From: Rhizobium pisi
GTDB taxonomy: Bacteria; Pseudomonadota; Alphaproteobacteria; Rhizobiales; Rhizobiaceae
Assembly (NCBI RefSeq): GCF_003938655.1
Contig: NZ_RJJT01000022.1
Coordinates: forward strand, 46,532 to 110,531
Reading direction: 5' to 3'
Length of the DNA stretch: 64,000 nucleotides
A program made the position numbers and the translations under genes. The notes beneath the pieces were generated by a model. The model had not been told where the DNA came from, did not search any database, and saw only the letters and a list, made by a program, of their open reading frames with translations. Shown one piece after another: positions 15,936-24,564 of this stretch; position 1 is the first letter of the stretch, and every line of letters begins with the position of its first letter.

Positions 15936-17285
15936 CTATCCGAGCCGGATCGTCACCTCGGTGCCGGCAGCACCGCTCTCGATGCTGACCTCGCCGCCAT
16001 GGTTCAATGCGATCTGCTTGACGAGGCTGAGGCCGAGGCCCGCCCCGCTGCTCCTCGGGGTGATGCGGTAGAAGGGTTCAAATACCTGCTCGCGGTGTTC
16101 GGCCGGAATGCCCGGCCCTTCGTCGGCGACGCTGATCTGCCCGCCGCCGGAAGCAGAGACGGAAACGGTGATCATGCCGCTGCCGCCGCCATGGTCGATA
16201 GCGTTGCGCACGAGATTGCTGACGGCCCGCGGCAGGGCCGACGGGCTTCCCTTGCGTTTCAAGCTCTCGACCTCGCTCTGAAACGAGATCTGGTAGCCGG
16301 CGCCGATCGCGAGCGGCGCAAGATCGGCGACCACGCCTTGGGCGATCCCGACGAGATCGACGGCTTCGTTGAGATCGGCCGCCTGGTCGTTGCGCTCGAA
16401 ATCGAGCAGTTGCTCGGCCGTCTCGGCCAGACGCGCGACGCCGTCGAGCAATCGCCTGCGCTCCTGCCCCTCGGCTGTTCCATCGATCCGGGTCTGCATG
16501 ATCGCGATCGGCGTCCTCAGTTCGTGCGCCGCATCGATCAGGAAGTGTTGCCGCTTGCGGTGCTCGTTCTCAAGCCGGTCGAGCGCCTCATTGAAGGCAA
16601 TCACCAGCGGAGCGACCTCCCTAGGAATCCCGTCCAGCGGCAGGCGCGCATCGTAGCGGCGCGGTTCGATCTCAGACGCCTTGCGGGCAACCTCGCTGAC
16701 GCTGGCAAGGCCCCGCCTGACGATCCGGGGAACGGCAAGAAAAACCGCAGGCAGGGCGACGGCAAACAGCGGGACGTAGATCGGATAAACCGCGCCCATC
16801 AGGGTCAGAACGGGCCAGCCCTTATCGGCGACGCCGCCGAACAGCACCCTGAGCTCACCGATCGGCGTCTCCACGCTTTCGACCGAGGCGATCTCATCCG
16901 TGCCGGCCGATCCCCTGATATCGGCCCCTTCGAACAAATGGGTCAGATGCACAAGTTCGCTATAGGCCGCGGGGATGGTTCCGTAGGACACGGAAGAACC
17001 GTTCGTCACGGCCGCAACATACCAAAGCCCGTCATACTCCTGCTTGAGCGCATCGAGCTCCGGCGTATCTTTGATTTCGAGCCGCCCTTCGGCATCGAGC
17101 GCAACGGCCCGCGCCAGCACGTCGGTGATGTGGTCCTCCAGCGCGACGTTCGGCGAGAGGATCGTGGCACCGTAGAAGCAGAGCCCGATGGTGACAGCCG
17201 TCACCACGCCGATAAAGACGAGGCTGAGCTGCCAGCTGAGCCGCCACCAGAGCGACGGATTGGCCTTGCTTCCCCTGCCCCTCAT
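15936..17285 (-). CDS. Sensor histidine kinase
   Basis: A 449-residue inner-membrane kinase. The first membrane segment is about residues 18-42, a periplasmic sensing domain spans about 45-155 and the second membrane segment about 158-186. A HAMP-like linker follows, then the H-box LIDAAHELRTPIA with His254, the N-box NLVRNAIDHGG, and G-boxes DEGPGIP and GAGLGLSLVKQI. It autophosphorylates and passes the phosphate to the regulator encoded just upstream, whose stop overlaps its start by an ATGA. The short periplasmic domain and architecture resemble QseC/TctE-type kinases, which respond to metals, organic acids or antimicrobial peptides; the signal cannot be read from sequence. Confidence 0.92.
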   Translation of the reverse strand: MRGRGSKANPSLWWRLSWQLSLVFIGVVTAVTIGLCFYGATILSPNVALEDHITDVLARAVALDAEGRLEIKDTPELDALKQEYDGLWYVAAVTNGSSVSYGTIPAAYSELVHLTHLFEGADIRGSAGTDEIASVESVETPIGELRVLFGGVADKGWPVLTLMGAVYPIYVPLFAVALPAVFLAVPRIVRRGLASVSEVARKASEIEPRRYDARLPLDGIPREVAPLVIAFNEALDRLENEHRKRQHFLIDAAHELRTPIAIMQTRIDGTAEGQERRRLLDGVARLAETAEQLLDFERNDQAADLNEAVDLVGIAQGVVADLAPLAIGAGYQISFQSEVESLKRKGSPSALPRAVSNLVRNAIDHGGGSGMITVSVSASGGGQISVADEGPGIPAEHREQVFEPFYRITPRSSGAGLGLSLVKQIALNHGGEVSIESGAAGTEVTIRLG

Positions 17286-17953
17286 TCTTCCCTCATCAGA
17301 TATCCGACGCCGCGGATATTGTGGATCGAAACCTCCGCACCCGCTTCGGTCAGCCGCTTGCGCAGCCGCGATATATGCGCATCGAGCGCGTTCGACTGGA
17401 TTTCCTCTTCGTAATTGTAGACCGCCGCCTCCAGCGTCGAACGCAGCACTGTCTTCTCCTTGCGCTTGGCGAGAGCGGCAAGCACCAGAAGCTCGCGCCG
17501 GGGCAGATCGAGCGTGGTATCGCCGACGGTGACGCTCAGATGCAGGGGATCGATCACCAACCGCCCGGCGGTGATCTTGAGCTCGGAAAGATGGGGCGGC
17601 CGGCGCAGCACGGCGCGCAACCGCGCCATCAGCTCCTCGACCAGGAATGGCTTGCCGAGATAGTCGTCGGCGCCGAGATCGAGGCCCTCCACCCGCTCCT
17701 TCGGCTCGTTCCGCGCCGTCAGCACGATGATCGGCGTATCCCTTCCCGTCCGCCGCAGCTCGGGAATGAAGCGCAACCCCTCGCCATCGGGCAGGCGCCG
17801 GTCGAGCAGGATCGCATCGTAAAGGTTCTGCCGCGTCAGCTCCACCGCATCGCCAAGATGCATCGTGTGATCGGTCACGATCCCATGCTTGCCGAGCGCC
17901 GCAGACAGCGCCTCGGCCAACTCCCTCTCATCCTCTATCAGCAGAATCCGCAT
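17282..17953 (-). CDS. OmpR/PhoB-family response regulator
   Basis: A 223-residue regulator. The receiver domain has the acidic pocket (IEDERE), phosphoacceptor Asp51 (AILLDRRLPDG), Thr in IVLTARN and Lys in GKPF. The C-terminal winged helix starts near residue 125 and has the recognition region NALDAHISRLRKRLTEAGAE and the wing IHNIRGVGYLM. It is the first gene of a two-gene operon and is translationally coupled to the kinase by a 4-bp ATGA overlap. Targets are unknown. The upstream 130 bp separates it from a divergent small membrane-protein gene, a possible regulon member. Confidence 0.93.
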   Translation of the reverse strand: MRILLIEDERELAEALSAALGKHGIVTDHTMHLGDAVELTRQNLYDAILLDRRLPDGEGLRFIPELRRTGRDTPIIVLTARNEPKERVEGLDLGADDYLGKPFLVEELMARLRAVLRRPPHLSELKITAGRLVIDPLHLSVTVGDTTLDLPRRELLVLAALAKRKEKTVLRSTLEAAVYNYEEEIQSNALDAHISRLRKRLTEAGAEVSIHNIRGVGYLMREE

Positions 17954-18085
17954 CGCCCACCCAACCTTTGCGCCCCGGTTTCGGCCGCAAGGGTTGCAGC
18001 AACATTGCGGAGGTTGAAAGGCAGCCGGTCATGCTGCCGTAATTGTTGCAGCCGAGGATCGGGCATCGCAATTCAGGACATCAAG

Positions 18086-18193
18086 ATGCGCCATCTCAAA
18101 TCCATCCTCCGCATCCTCGAAACCTACCTCCTCCCCGCCTTCATCCTCGCCAGCCTGCTGGCAGGGCCGCTGGTTATATTGTTCGTGAGGTAG
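18086..18193 (+). CDS. Putative 35-residue single-span membrane protein divergent from the two-component operon
   Basis: A short frame, MRHLKSILRILETYLLPAF followed by ILASLLAGPLVILFVR and a stop. It has a basic N-terminus, one continuous hydrophobic span and a basic C-terminal end, the profile of real small membrane proteins. AGGA lies 8-9 bases before the ATG. It starts 132 bp from the divergent response-regulator start. Small membrane proteins next to two-component systems often modulate the kinase; here that is only inference. It could also be chance. Confidence 0.45.
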   Translation: MRHLKSILRILETYLLPAFILASLLAGPLVILFVR

Positions 18194-18270
18194 AGTTGCC
18201 CGCGACCAACAGGCCCGACCGGACGTTTTCCGTTGATTCAGACGATAAAAGAAGCGTCCTGCCGTGCGGC

Positions 18271-18452
18271 CCCCTCATCCGCCCTACGGGCACCTTCTCC
18301 CCGCTGGGGAGAAGACGGAGATTGCCGCTTCGGCATGGTTCCATGAGGTGGAGTGCCCTTGCACAAGCCTGTTCATCTGGCACCGAGCGAACGCCTTGCG
18401 CCCTCTTCTCCCCGGCGGGGGAAGGTGCCCGTAGGGCGGATGAGGGGGCCAC
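18271..18452. repeat. Inverted pair of family B palindromic elements
   Basis: The left arm is CCCCTCATCCGCCCTACGGG with TTCTCCCCGCTGGGGAGAAG beyond it. The right arm (about 18408-18452) is its reverse complement, ending GCCCGTAGGGCGGATGAGGG. The arms enclose about 100 bp without a gene. The element fills most of the gap before the cyclase gene. Confidence 0.8.
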
Positions 18453-18693
18453 ACGGCACACCTTTCATTGTCATCCCCAGCTTACACTCTACACAGAGGC
18501 AAGCCGCTGCTTGAGTGGTTCGGGCGCGTACCCCGCTTCCATGATGCTAATCGCTTGAGATCACCTTCTCCAACGGAGGAAGGATAACGGCTCGATGGAG
18601 GTGGAGATCGCCCGGACGTTACCTCTTACGATTTGTTGACTCATCCGCGGTTGAACAATAACTTGCTAATTTAGTCGTTAGGCTTGTCCTCAC

Positions 18694-20400
18694 ATGACGG
18701 ATCAATCTTTTCAGCGTCGCCTTGCCGCCATCGTCGTTGCCGATGTGGTGGGATATTCACGCTTGATGGAGGCTGATGAAGTCGCAACGCTGGCGAACCT
18801 CAGGGAACTCCGTTCTGGCACTATCGAGCCGGCTGTGATGCGCCACAACGGCCGCATCTTCAAGGTCGTGGGCGACGGCTTCCTGATCGAATTCGGTAGC
18901 GCGGTGGAAGCGGTCGCAGCAGCGTTGGAAATGCAACGGGCCACCACTGCCGTTGAGGCTTCCGGAGACCGGCACCTACTTTTGCGTGTAGGCGTCAATC
19001 TGGGAGATGTCATTGACGACGGTTCAGACGTCCTCGGCGACGGCGTCAATGTCGCGGCGCGCTTGGAGACGCAGGCCGCGCCGGGAGGTATCTGCATTTC
19101 AGCCAGCGTTCACGGCGAGATCGTCGGCAAGATTAGCGACCGGTTCTTTGATGCAGGCGAACGCTACCTGAAGAACCTGACTCGCCCAGTCCATGTGTGG
19201 CATTGGCCGGATGCGCTGCAGAGCATATTACCGCTGCCCGAAATTCCCTCGATCGCTGTATTGCCGTTCACGAATATGAGTGGGGATGAAGCGGACGCGC
19301 CTTTCGTCGACGGCTTGACTGAAGACCTGATCACCGACCTTTCCCGTACGGCTGGCCTGTTCGTCATCGCGCGCAATTCCGTGTACGGCTACAAGGGCAA
19401 GCCGGTCAACGTACGGCTGGTCGCCCAGGAACTCGGCGTCCGCTACGTCCTGGAGGGGAGCGCCAGGCGCGCAATGGGCCGTGTCCGCATCAATGCCCAA
19501 TTGGTCGACGCGCTTGGCGGCCAGCACCTGTGGGCCGAGAGGTTTGACAGGACGATGGAAGATGTTTTCGAATTACAGGATGAAGTTAACGCCAAGATTG
19601 TTGAAGCCCTCGTCGGCCGGCTGACCATCCCGACGCCGCGCAATCGGCCGAAGAACTTTGAGGCGTACGACCTGTGTGTGCGCGCCCGCCTCCTGACGGA
19701 AGAGTCGCCGCAAACTGAGCGTGAGGCCTATATGCTGCTCCAACGCGCGGTCAAGCTCGAGCCAACATATGCCGAGGCGCTCGGTCTGCTCGCCTATAAC
19801 CGTTGGCTTGCCTGGACTCATTTCGGCGAGCCCGAAGATCCCAACCGTCGGATGGCGGTCACATCAGCGCAGAAGGCTGTCGATCTCGATCCCAACGATG
19901 CCGGCTGCCGTTACGTTCTGGGGACCATTTTGGCTTATGAGCGGCGATGGGAGGAATCGGAGGCGGCCTTCGCCAAGGCCCTGGAGCTGGACCCCAACCA
20001 CGCCGACACCTGGGCCGCCATGTCGGACGTATCAGTGCTGGACGGCAGGGTTGCCGACGGACTGGCGCAGATCGAAAAAGCTCTGCGGCTCAATCCCTAT
20101 CCAGCGTGCTGGTATCTTTGCCATCTTGGGCAGGCGCAATACGCCGCGCGTGACTATGAGGCGGCAAGCGCTACACTCCGCAGGGAAGACACGTATCGTA
20201 CCAACTCACGCAAATTCCTGGCTGCGACGCTTGCGCAGTTGGGCCACCGGGAGGAGGCGCGGCGGGAAGCAGAATTGTTCCTGATCGCCCACCCTCATTT
20301 CACGATCGGCCATTGGCTCAGCTCCCAGCCGCTGCGCGATGCATCTGTACGAGACCACTTTGTCGACGGTTTCCGAAAGGCCGGCCTGCCGGAGATGTGA
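18694..20400 (+). CDS. Class III adenylate/guanylate cyclase with TolB-like and TPR domains
   Basis: A 568-residue soluble protein. The N-terminal cyclase domain (about 1-170) has metal-binding Asp17 in VVADVVGYSRLM and Asp61 in FKVVGDGFLIEF, and the LGDGVNVAARLE segment that supplies the transition-state Asn/Arg pair. Residues about 185-310 form the adenylate-cyclase-associated domain that opens SIAVLPFTNMSGD and FVDGLTEDLITDLSR. TPR repeats follow (for example GTILAYERRWEESEAAFAKA). This is the common rhizobial cyclase-TPR architecture, of which rhizobia have dozens. Base specificity (ATP or GTP) is not assigned. The gene stands alone. Confidence 0.92.
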   Translation: MTDQSFQRRLAAIVVADVVGYSRLMEADEVATLANLRELRSGTIEPAVMRHNGRIFKVVGDGFLIEFGSAVEAVAAALEMQRATTAVEASGDRHLLLRVGVNLGDVIDDGSDVLGDGVNVAARLETQAAPGGICISASVHGEIVGKISDRFFDAGERYLKNLTRPVHVWHWPDALQSILPLPEIPSIAVLPFTNMSGDEADAPFVDGLTEDLITDLSRTAGLFVIARNSVYGYKGKPVNVRLVAQELGVRYVLEGSARRAMGRVRINAQLVDALGGQHLWAERFDRTMEDVFELQDEVNAKIVEALVGRLTIPTPRNRPKNFEAYDLCVRARLLTEESPQTEREAYMLLQRAVKLEPTYAEALGLLAYNRWLAWTHFGEPEDPNRRMAVTSAQKAVDLDPNDAGCRYVLGTILAYERRWEESEAAFAKALELDPNHADTWAAMSDVSVLDGRVADGLAQIEKALRLNPYPACWYLCHLGQAQYAARDYEAASATLRREDTYRTNSRKFLAATLAQLGHREEARREAELFLIAHPHFTIGHWLSSQPLRDASVRDHFVDGFRKAGLPEM

Positions 20401-20436
20401 CAGCGGGTGGGGACAATCCCCGCCGCTCTCCAGCGA

Positions 20437-21087
20437 CTAGTAAAGCGTCCTCTTGTACTCATCCTCCAAGTCTTCATCTATTTTGCGCATCTCGTTTCCG
20501 TCGCTCGGCGCCCCCGTCGTTTCATCGAGAATAATCTTCAGAAGGGATGGCATCGTGGTGCGATCCTGGAAATGATCCGGGCTCCACAAGTGAGAGCGCC
20601 GAAACGCCTTGGCGCAGTGCATGAAGACCTCGCTCACTTCGACCACGATGGCGAGTTTGGGAGCGCGATCGTTGACGCTCATGCTCGCCAGAAGGTCGGC
20701 GTCCTTCACCAGAGTGGCGCGACCGTTCACCCGCAATGTGTCGTCAAATCCCGGAATGATGAACAACAGCCCAACCGTAGGATTTGCGAGAATATTGACC
20801 AACGTGTCGAGACGGTTGTTGCCGGGCCGGTCGGGTATCACAAGCGTGCGCTCGTCGAGGATTTTGACGAAGCCGGCAGGGTCGCCGCGGGGGCTGACAT
20901 CTGCTTTTCCATTCAGATCCTGCGTGCCGATGCACAGGAATGGAGAGCGCCTTATGAAATCCTGGGCATGCTTGCCGAGGCTGTCCTGACACTTTTGAAG
21001 GGCGAGCGCGTGTGTCGCATCGAACAGACTTCGAAGAGATTGTTCGTCTCTGATGACGAATTCCGGATTAAGCTTGAACCCGTTCAT
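20437..21087 (-). CDS. Pyridoxamine 5'-phosphate oxidase-like FMN-binding protein
   Basis: A 216-residue PPOX split-barrel protein. Motifs include RRSPFLCIGTQDLNGKADVS followed by PRGDPAGFVKI, then DRPGNNRLDTLVNILANP and VGLLFIIPGFDDTLRVNGRA, the pattern of the MSMEG_1061-like subgroup that binds FMN or a similar cofactor and reduces or oxidises small molecules. The ATG at 21087 is chosen because GAGG lies 6-9 bases upstream; a longer frame begins at 21138. The C-terminal tail is acidic. It is convergent with the cyclase gene; there is no operon partner. Confidence 0.85.
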   Translation of the reverse strand: MNGFKLNPEFVIRDEQSLRSLFDATHALALQKCQDSLGKHAQDFIRRSPFLCIGTQDLNGKADVSPRGDPAGFVKILDERTLVIPDRPGNNRLDTLVNILANPTVGLLFIIPGFDDTLRVNGRATLVKDADLLASMSVNDRAPKLAIVVEVSEVFMHCAKAFRRSHLWSPDHFQDRTTMPSLLKIILDETTGAPSDGNEMRKIDEDLEDEYKRTLY

Positions 21088-21224
21088 TCTATTGCCTCGC
21101 GAAGTTCGCTTGATCAGACCCGTCTGATTGTTCCGCAATTTGATGTACGTACCTCAAATTTAATACAGTAAATTCCGGCTGCAATCAAGCCAGCCTGCCG
21201 CTTGTCTTTGAAATCAGCGCAGCA

Positions 21225-21746
21225 TCACGACGCCTTCGCCGCCGATCTCGCGCGCACTTCGAGAAACGCCGCCGTCAGCTTCGCCAGCACCGGCGAGGTT
21301 ACAGTCCCGTTCGCTCCGCCGATCGGATCGACGATGTGGATCTGCCGGAGATCCTGCATGAATTCGTCCCAGAGCGGCTGACCGCCCTCCTCCAGCAACT
21401 GGGCGCGAATGCTCAGATCCTCTGTCACCGGCAGGTGACGCCGCCCCCAGGCGCCGATCATGGCAAAGAGCGGAACGAGCTGAATTGCCGGCTCCGTCAG
21501 GCTGTAGATCGCCTTCTGGCTGTGGCTTGGATCGTCCCGTTTGCTGATGAAGCGGAGCTTGAGCAGCCGCTTCAGCCGGGCAGCCAGGATATTGGAGGCG
21601 ATCCCCTCCTGCGAATGGGTCAGGAGTTCGCGGAAATGGCGGCGGTTGCCGAACATGATGTCGCGGATGATAATCAGGCTCCATCGGTCGCCCAGCACTT
21701 CCATCGTCAGGTTGATCGGGCAGCCCGACCGCAATTCTATATCCAC
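21225..21746 (-). CDS. HxlR-family transcriptional regulator
   Basis: A 173-residue winged-helix protein. SGCPINLTMEVLGDRWSLII carries the Cys-Pro and the L-G-x-(R/K)-W step typical of HxlR, and RHFRELLTHSQEGIASNILA, then RLKRLLKLRFI is the recognition helix and wing. HxlR regulators often sense electrophiles or redox state through the N-terminal Cys. The start is taken as GTG at 21746, with TGGAGAT 6 bases upstream; longer frames lack a site. It is divergent from a reductase-like gene, and an inverted pair lies between the two starts. Confidence 0.85.
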   Translation of the reverse strand: MDIELRSGCPINLTMEVLGDRWSLIIIRDIMFGNRRHFRELLTHSQEGIASNILAARLKRLLKLRFISKRDDPSHSQKAIYSLTEPAIQLVPLFAMIGAWGRRHLPVTEDLSIRAQLLEEGGQPLWDEFMQDLRQIHIVDPIGGANGTVTSPVLAKLTAAFLEVRARSAAKAS

Positions 21747-21762
21747 GAAGCATCTCCAGTAA

Positions 21763-21809
21763 AAACCAGTTGCATTATAGGATCGCTTATGCGAGAAGAC
21801 AACTAGTTT
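21763..21809. promoter_or_regulatory. Candidate HxlR operator between divergent starts
   Basis: AAACCAGTTG (21763-21772) and CAACTAGTTT (21800-21809) form a 9-of-10 inverted repeat with a 27-bp spacer, placed between the GTG of the regulator and the ATG of the reductase gene. Confidence 0.4.
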
Positions 21810-21835
21810 CATTTCACAATCAGATGGAGGAATTC

Positions 21836-22477
21836 ATGTCGAAAGTACGCGTCGCAGGGTTTTCCGTTTCCGTGGATGGTTTCGGCGCCGGGCCGGAACA
21901 AAGCCTCAACGATCCCTTGGGAAAGCGGGGGCCTGATATGTTCCAATGGTTCTTCCACACCCGCACCTTCCGCGCCATGACGGGCAAGGACGACGGCTCC
22001 TCAGGCATCGACGAAGACTATGCGTCGCGCGCCATGGCCAATTTCGGCGCCTTCATCCTCGGCCGCAACATGTTCGGCCCGATCCGCGGCGAGTGGCCGG
22101 ATGATGCCTGGAAAGGCTGGTGGGGTCCGAACCCGCCTTACCACACGCCGACCTATATCCTGACGCATCACCCGCGCGAGCCGATCGTCATGGAAGGCGG
22201 CACCACCTTCTACTTCATTACCGGCGGCATTCATGAGGCGCTCGAAAAGGCCAAGGCTGCGGCCGGCGCCAAGGACGTCAAGATCGGCGGCGGGGTGTCG
22301 ACCGTGCGCCAATATCTCCAGGCCGGCCTGATCGACGAGTTGCACTTCGCCGTCTCCCCCGTCGTCCTCGGCCAGGGCGAAGCGATGTTTTCAGGCATCG
22401 ACCTGCCCGCACTGGGCTTCCGCGTCACCGAACATGTCGCAAGCGAACACGCCACGCATATCGTGCTGGCGAAATAG
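21836..22477 (+). CDS. Dihydrofolate reductase/RibD C-terminal domain family protein
   Basis: A 213-residue protein with the RibD_C/DHFR-like fold: VRVAGFSVSVDGFGAGPEQS, ASRAMANFGAFILGRNMFGP, TPTYILTHHPREPI and DVKIGGGVSTVRQYLQAGLI, with DELHFAVSPVVLGQGEAMF at the end. These motifs match the stand-alone NADPH-dependent reductase-like proteins related to YwjB/YyaP, whose substrates are unknown. The start at 21836 has GGAGG upstream. It is divergent from the HxlR gene, which probably controls it. A 12-bp perfect hairpin follows at 22501-22529. Confidence 0.88.
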   Translation: MSKVRVAGFSVSVDGFGAGPEQSLNDPLGKRGPDMFQWFFHTRTFRAMTGKDDGSSGIDEDYASRAMANFGAFILGRNMFGPIRGEWPDDAWKGWWGPNPPYHTPTYILTHHPREPIVMEGGTTFYFITGGIHEALEKAKAAAGAKDVKIGGGVSTVRQYLQAGLIDELHFAVSPVVLGQGEAMFSGIDLPALGFRVTEHVASEHATHIVLAK

Positions 22478-22500
22478 GCCCTCTCGGCACATCCCGCGGT

Positions 22501-22529
22501 GCACTTGCGGCCTCGATGGCCGCAAGTGC
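22501..22529 (+). terminator. Hairpin after the reductase-like gene
   Basis: A perfect 12-bp stem GCACTTGCGGCC / GGCCGCAAGTGC with a TCGAT loop, 23 bp past the stop codon. No T run follows, so it may be a weak terminator or a 3'-end stabiliser. Confidence 0.65.
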
Positions 22530-22700
22530 CGGCAGTCGCATCGCCGCTGCAAGCGCCCTCGGAGCATCATCAAATCGTATTAAAATAGCTCTGGATTTGC
22601 GGCGCGAGGAGCGTAATGTAGCCGTCATCGGCCCATGGGATCATCGGCGAGACCGCTTGAGAGATCATACGTCTTCTGCCGCTTTCATGGAGGGCGCCAA

Positions 22701-22904
22701 ATGCTGCTGTCACTCATCTCCCTCGACGACTGCGAGATATCGATCGTCACCGATGCCGTTCGGCAATGGTGCAGCGAGAGGAAACTCGACATCGACAGCC
22801 CCGAAGGCCGCCGCGCCGTCACCATCGCCGTCGACCTCGTCCAGATGAACACCCCTCACGAGACGTTTTTCGCCGAGCTGTCAGTGCAGATGGCCCGCGA
22901 CTGA
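22701..22904 (+). CDS. Small hypothetical protein
   Basis: A 67-residue protein, MLLSLISLDDCEISIVTDAV followed by RQWCSERKLDIDSPEGRRAV, then a helical TIAVDLVQMNTPHETFFAEL end. GGAGG lies 8-12 bases upstream of the ATG. The DIDSPEGRRAVTIAVDL part looks like a conserved core, and a short Cys spacing (C12, C25) is present. It is soluble. Small proteins of this type occur widely in rhizobia; the function is unknown. Confidence 0.6.
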   Translation: MLLSLISLDDCEISIVTDAVRQWCSERKLDIDSPEGRRAVTIAVDLVQMNTPHETFFAELSVQMARD

Positions 22905-22917
22905 TATCTGCCCACTT

Positions 22918-23100
22918 GATGGATGCAAGGAGCAGCGTCGGAGCGCGTGCTTCGAGGCTCCGCCCTCCCGGGCTGCGCACCTCAGCATGAGGGGCATGGG
23001 AGAATGCCGCACCAAGTCCCAGAGCGCACCAAGCCCCAGAGAGAGCCTCATCCTGAGGTGCCCCGAAGGGGCCTCGAAGGACGAGGCGGGCGCACCACCG
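22918..23100. repeat. Composite RIME-like repeat, two inverted family A elements
   Basis: The left half (about 22918-22998) runs GATGCAAGGAGCAGCGTCGG to GCGCACCTCAGCATGAGG. The right half (about 23041-23100) is the opposite orientation, CCTCATCCTGAGGTGCCCCG to CGAAGGACGAGGCGGGCGCA. The same left-right pair recurs at 33.14-33.29 kb. It lies between the small protein gene and the convergent TetR gene. Confidence 0.8.
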
Positions 23101-23107
23101 GGAGATG

Positions 23108-23752
23108 TCACGCTCCCTGCCCGCCAGCCCCAAGCGCTTCCAGGTAGGCGCAAAACATATCGGCCATGGCATCCGCATAGGCTTCGATCTCGCCAAGGCT
23201 TCGCTCAGTCTCCGAAAACTGCTTTCCCACATTGCCGAGCGTCGTCGAGATCAGGTCGCCGGCGAGCGCCCGTGTCGCCTCCGGCGCGCAAGGCAGCGCT
23301 TCCAGCATGAACAGCTCGACGATGCGGTCTCCCGATGCCCGCGCCGCCAACGCCTCCGGCGCATCGCGATAAAGCGGCGCGGCATCATGGAGCGCCACGC
23401 GCATTGCCGCCTCCTCGCATTCCGAGCGCAGGAATGCGTGGACCAGGCTGCGCAGCCGCGCGAGCGGCGGCTTTTGCGCATCGGCAAGAATGCCGCCGAG
23501 CATGTCGGTCGTCTGCCGCCACTCGTCGCTCTGCAGCCGGAAGAGGATCGCCGCCTTGTTGGGGAAATACTGGTAGAGCGATCCGATGCTGACGCCCGCC
23601 CTTTCAGCCACCCGCGCCGTGGTGAAGCGCTGTGCGCCTTCCCGCGCCAAAACCTGAGCAGCGGCATCCAGGATCGCCGCCACGAGCTCGCTCGAGCGGG
23701 CCTGCTTGGGCTGTTTTCGTGAGGAAATCCGGGCTCTTGGAGGATCGGTCAT
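23108..23752 (-). CDS. TetR/AcrR-family transcriptional regulator
   Basis: A 214-residue repressor. The N-terminal HTH is plain: SSELVAAILDAAAQVLAREG followed by TARVAERAGVSIGSLYQYF and PNKAAILFRL, the core TetR signature. The C-terminal ligand domain has LARLRSLVHAFLRSECEEAA and ends GNVGKQFSETERSLGEIEAY. The start MTDPPR is favoured because GGAG lies upstream; an earlier in-frame codon is possible. It is divergent from the O-methyltransferase gene with 93 bp between the starts, so it probably represses that gene and itself. Confidence 0.9.
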   Translation of the reverse strand: MTDPPRARISSRKQPKQARSSELVAAILDAAAQVLAREGAQRFTTARVAERAGVSIGSLYQYFPNKAAILFRLQSDEWRQTTDMLGGILADAQKPPLARLRSLVHAFLRSECEEAAMRVALHDAAPLYRDAPEALAARASGDRIVELFMLEALPCAPEATRALAGDLISTTLGNVGKQFSETERSLGEIEAYADAMADMFCAYLEALGAGGQGA

Positions 23753-23845
23753 GGCAAAGCTCCGCAATGCGAATAGCAGATGCGACGAATTACTCGTATT
23801 TTCAACTCCAGGCAAGAACCTGCCGATTTCAAGGAGATGACCCCA

Positions 23846-24499
23846 ATGACGACATTGACCACCGCCCCGCTGGCGCCACTGCTCGACCGCCTGTTTGAAG
23901 AAGCCGCGGCGGCCCCAGGCCCTTCGACATCTGGCTTGTCGAGCGAGGAGCGGATGCGCCTGATCGGCAGCAAGACCGGATATCTCGAGCTCTACGGGCG
24001 CCTGAAGGACCTCTGGCTGCCCGTCTCCAGGGAGGCCGGCGCGCTACTCTACATGCTGGCGCGCAGCAGCCGCGCGCGGGTGATCGTCGAATTCGGCACA
24101 TCCTTCGGCATCTCGACCCTCCATCTCGCCGCCGCCTTGCGCGACAATGGCGGCGGCCGGCTGATCACCAGCGAGTTCGAGCCATCGAAGCTCGCCCGCG
24201 CCCGCGCCAACCTGACGGCCGGCGGCCTCATCGATCTCGTGGAGATCCGCGAAGGCGATGCCCTCCAGACCCTGAGCACGGATCTGCCTGAGACAATCGA
24301 CCTCTTGTTCCTGGACGGAGCCAAAGCGCTCTATCGCGACATCCTGGAACTGGTGGAAGACCGGCTGAGCCCAGGCGCGCTCATCATCGCCGATAACGCC
24401 GACGTCAGCCCTGAATACCTCGCCCGCGTGCGCCAGCCGGCGTCCGGCTATCTGTCGACGCCATTTGCAGAGGATATCGAGCTGTCGATGCGCATGTGA
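23846..24499 (+). CDS. SAM-dependent O-methyltransferase (CCoAOMT-like)
   Basis: A 217-residue class I methyltransferase of the catechol/caffeoyl-CoA O-methyltransferase type. SAM motif I is RVIVEFGTSFGISTLHLAAA, the acidic loop is LITSEFEPSKLARARANL, EGDALQTLSTDLPETIDLLF precedes the metal-site-like FLDGAKALYRDIL, and IIADNADVSPEYLA follows. AAGGAG supports the ATG at 23846 over a closer ATG that overlaps it. The likely substrate is a catechol-like or flavonoid phenol; context gives only the divergent TetR regulator. Confidence 0.88.
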   Translation: MTTLTTAPLAPLLDRLFEEAAAAPGPSTSGLSSEERMRLIGSKTGYLELYGRLKDLWLPVSREAGALLYMLARSSRARVIVEFGTSFGISTLHLAAALRDNGGGRLITSEFEPSKLARARANLTAGGLIDLVEIREGDALQTLSTDLPETIDLLFLDGAKALYRDILELVEDRLSPGALIIADNADVSPEYLARVRQPASGYLSTPFAEDIELSMRM

Positions 24500-24524
24500 T
24501 GGCGCCATCACTCAGAGAGAAAGC

Positions 24525-24552
24525 GCGCCGCATGAATCAAATCATGCGGCGC
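24525..24552. terminator. Bidirectional hairpin between convergent genes
   Basis: An 11-bp perfect inverted repeat, GCGCCGCATGA-type arms at 24525-24535 and 24542-24552 with a six-base ATCAAA spacer, lies exactly between the convergent stop codons at 24499 and 24565. Confidence 0.7.
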
Positions 24553-24564
24553 TGGAGCCACTGC

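Noticed and set aside
15894..17414. 506-codon plus-strand frame across the kinase gene
   Set aside because: Antisense shadow of the histidine kinase, which has clear H, N and G boxes on the minus strand.
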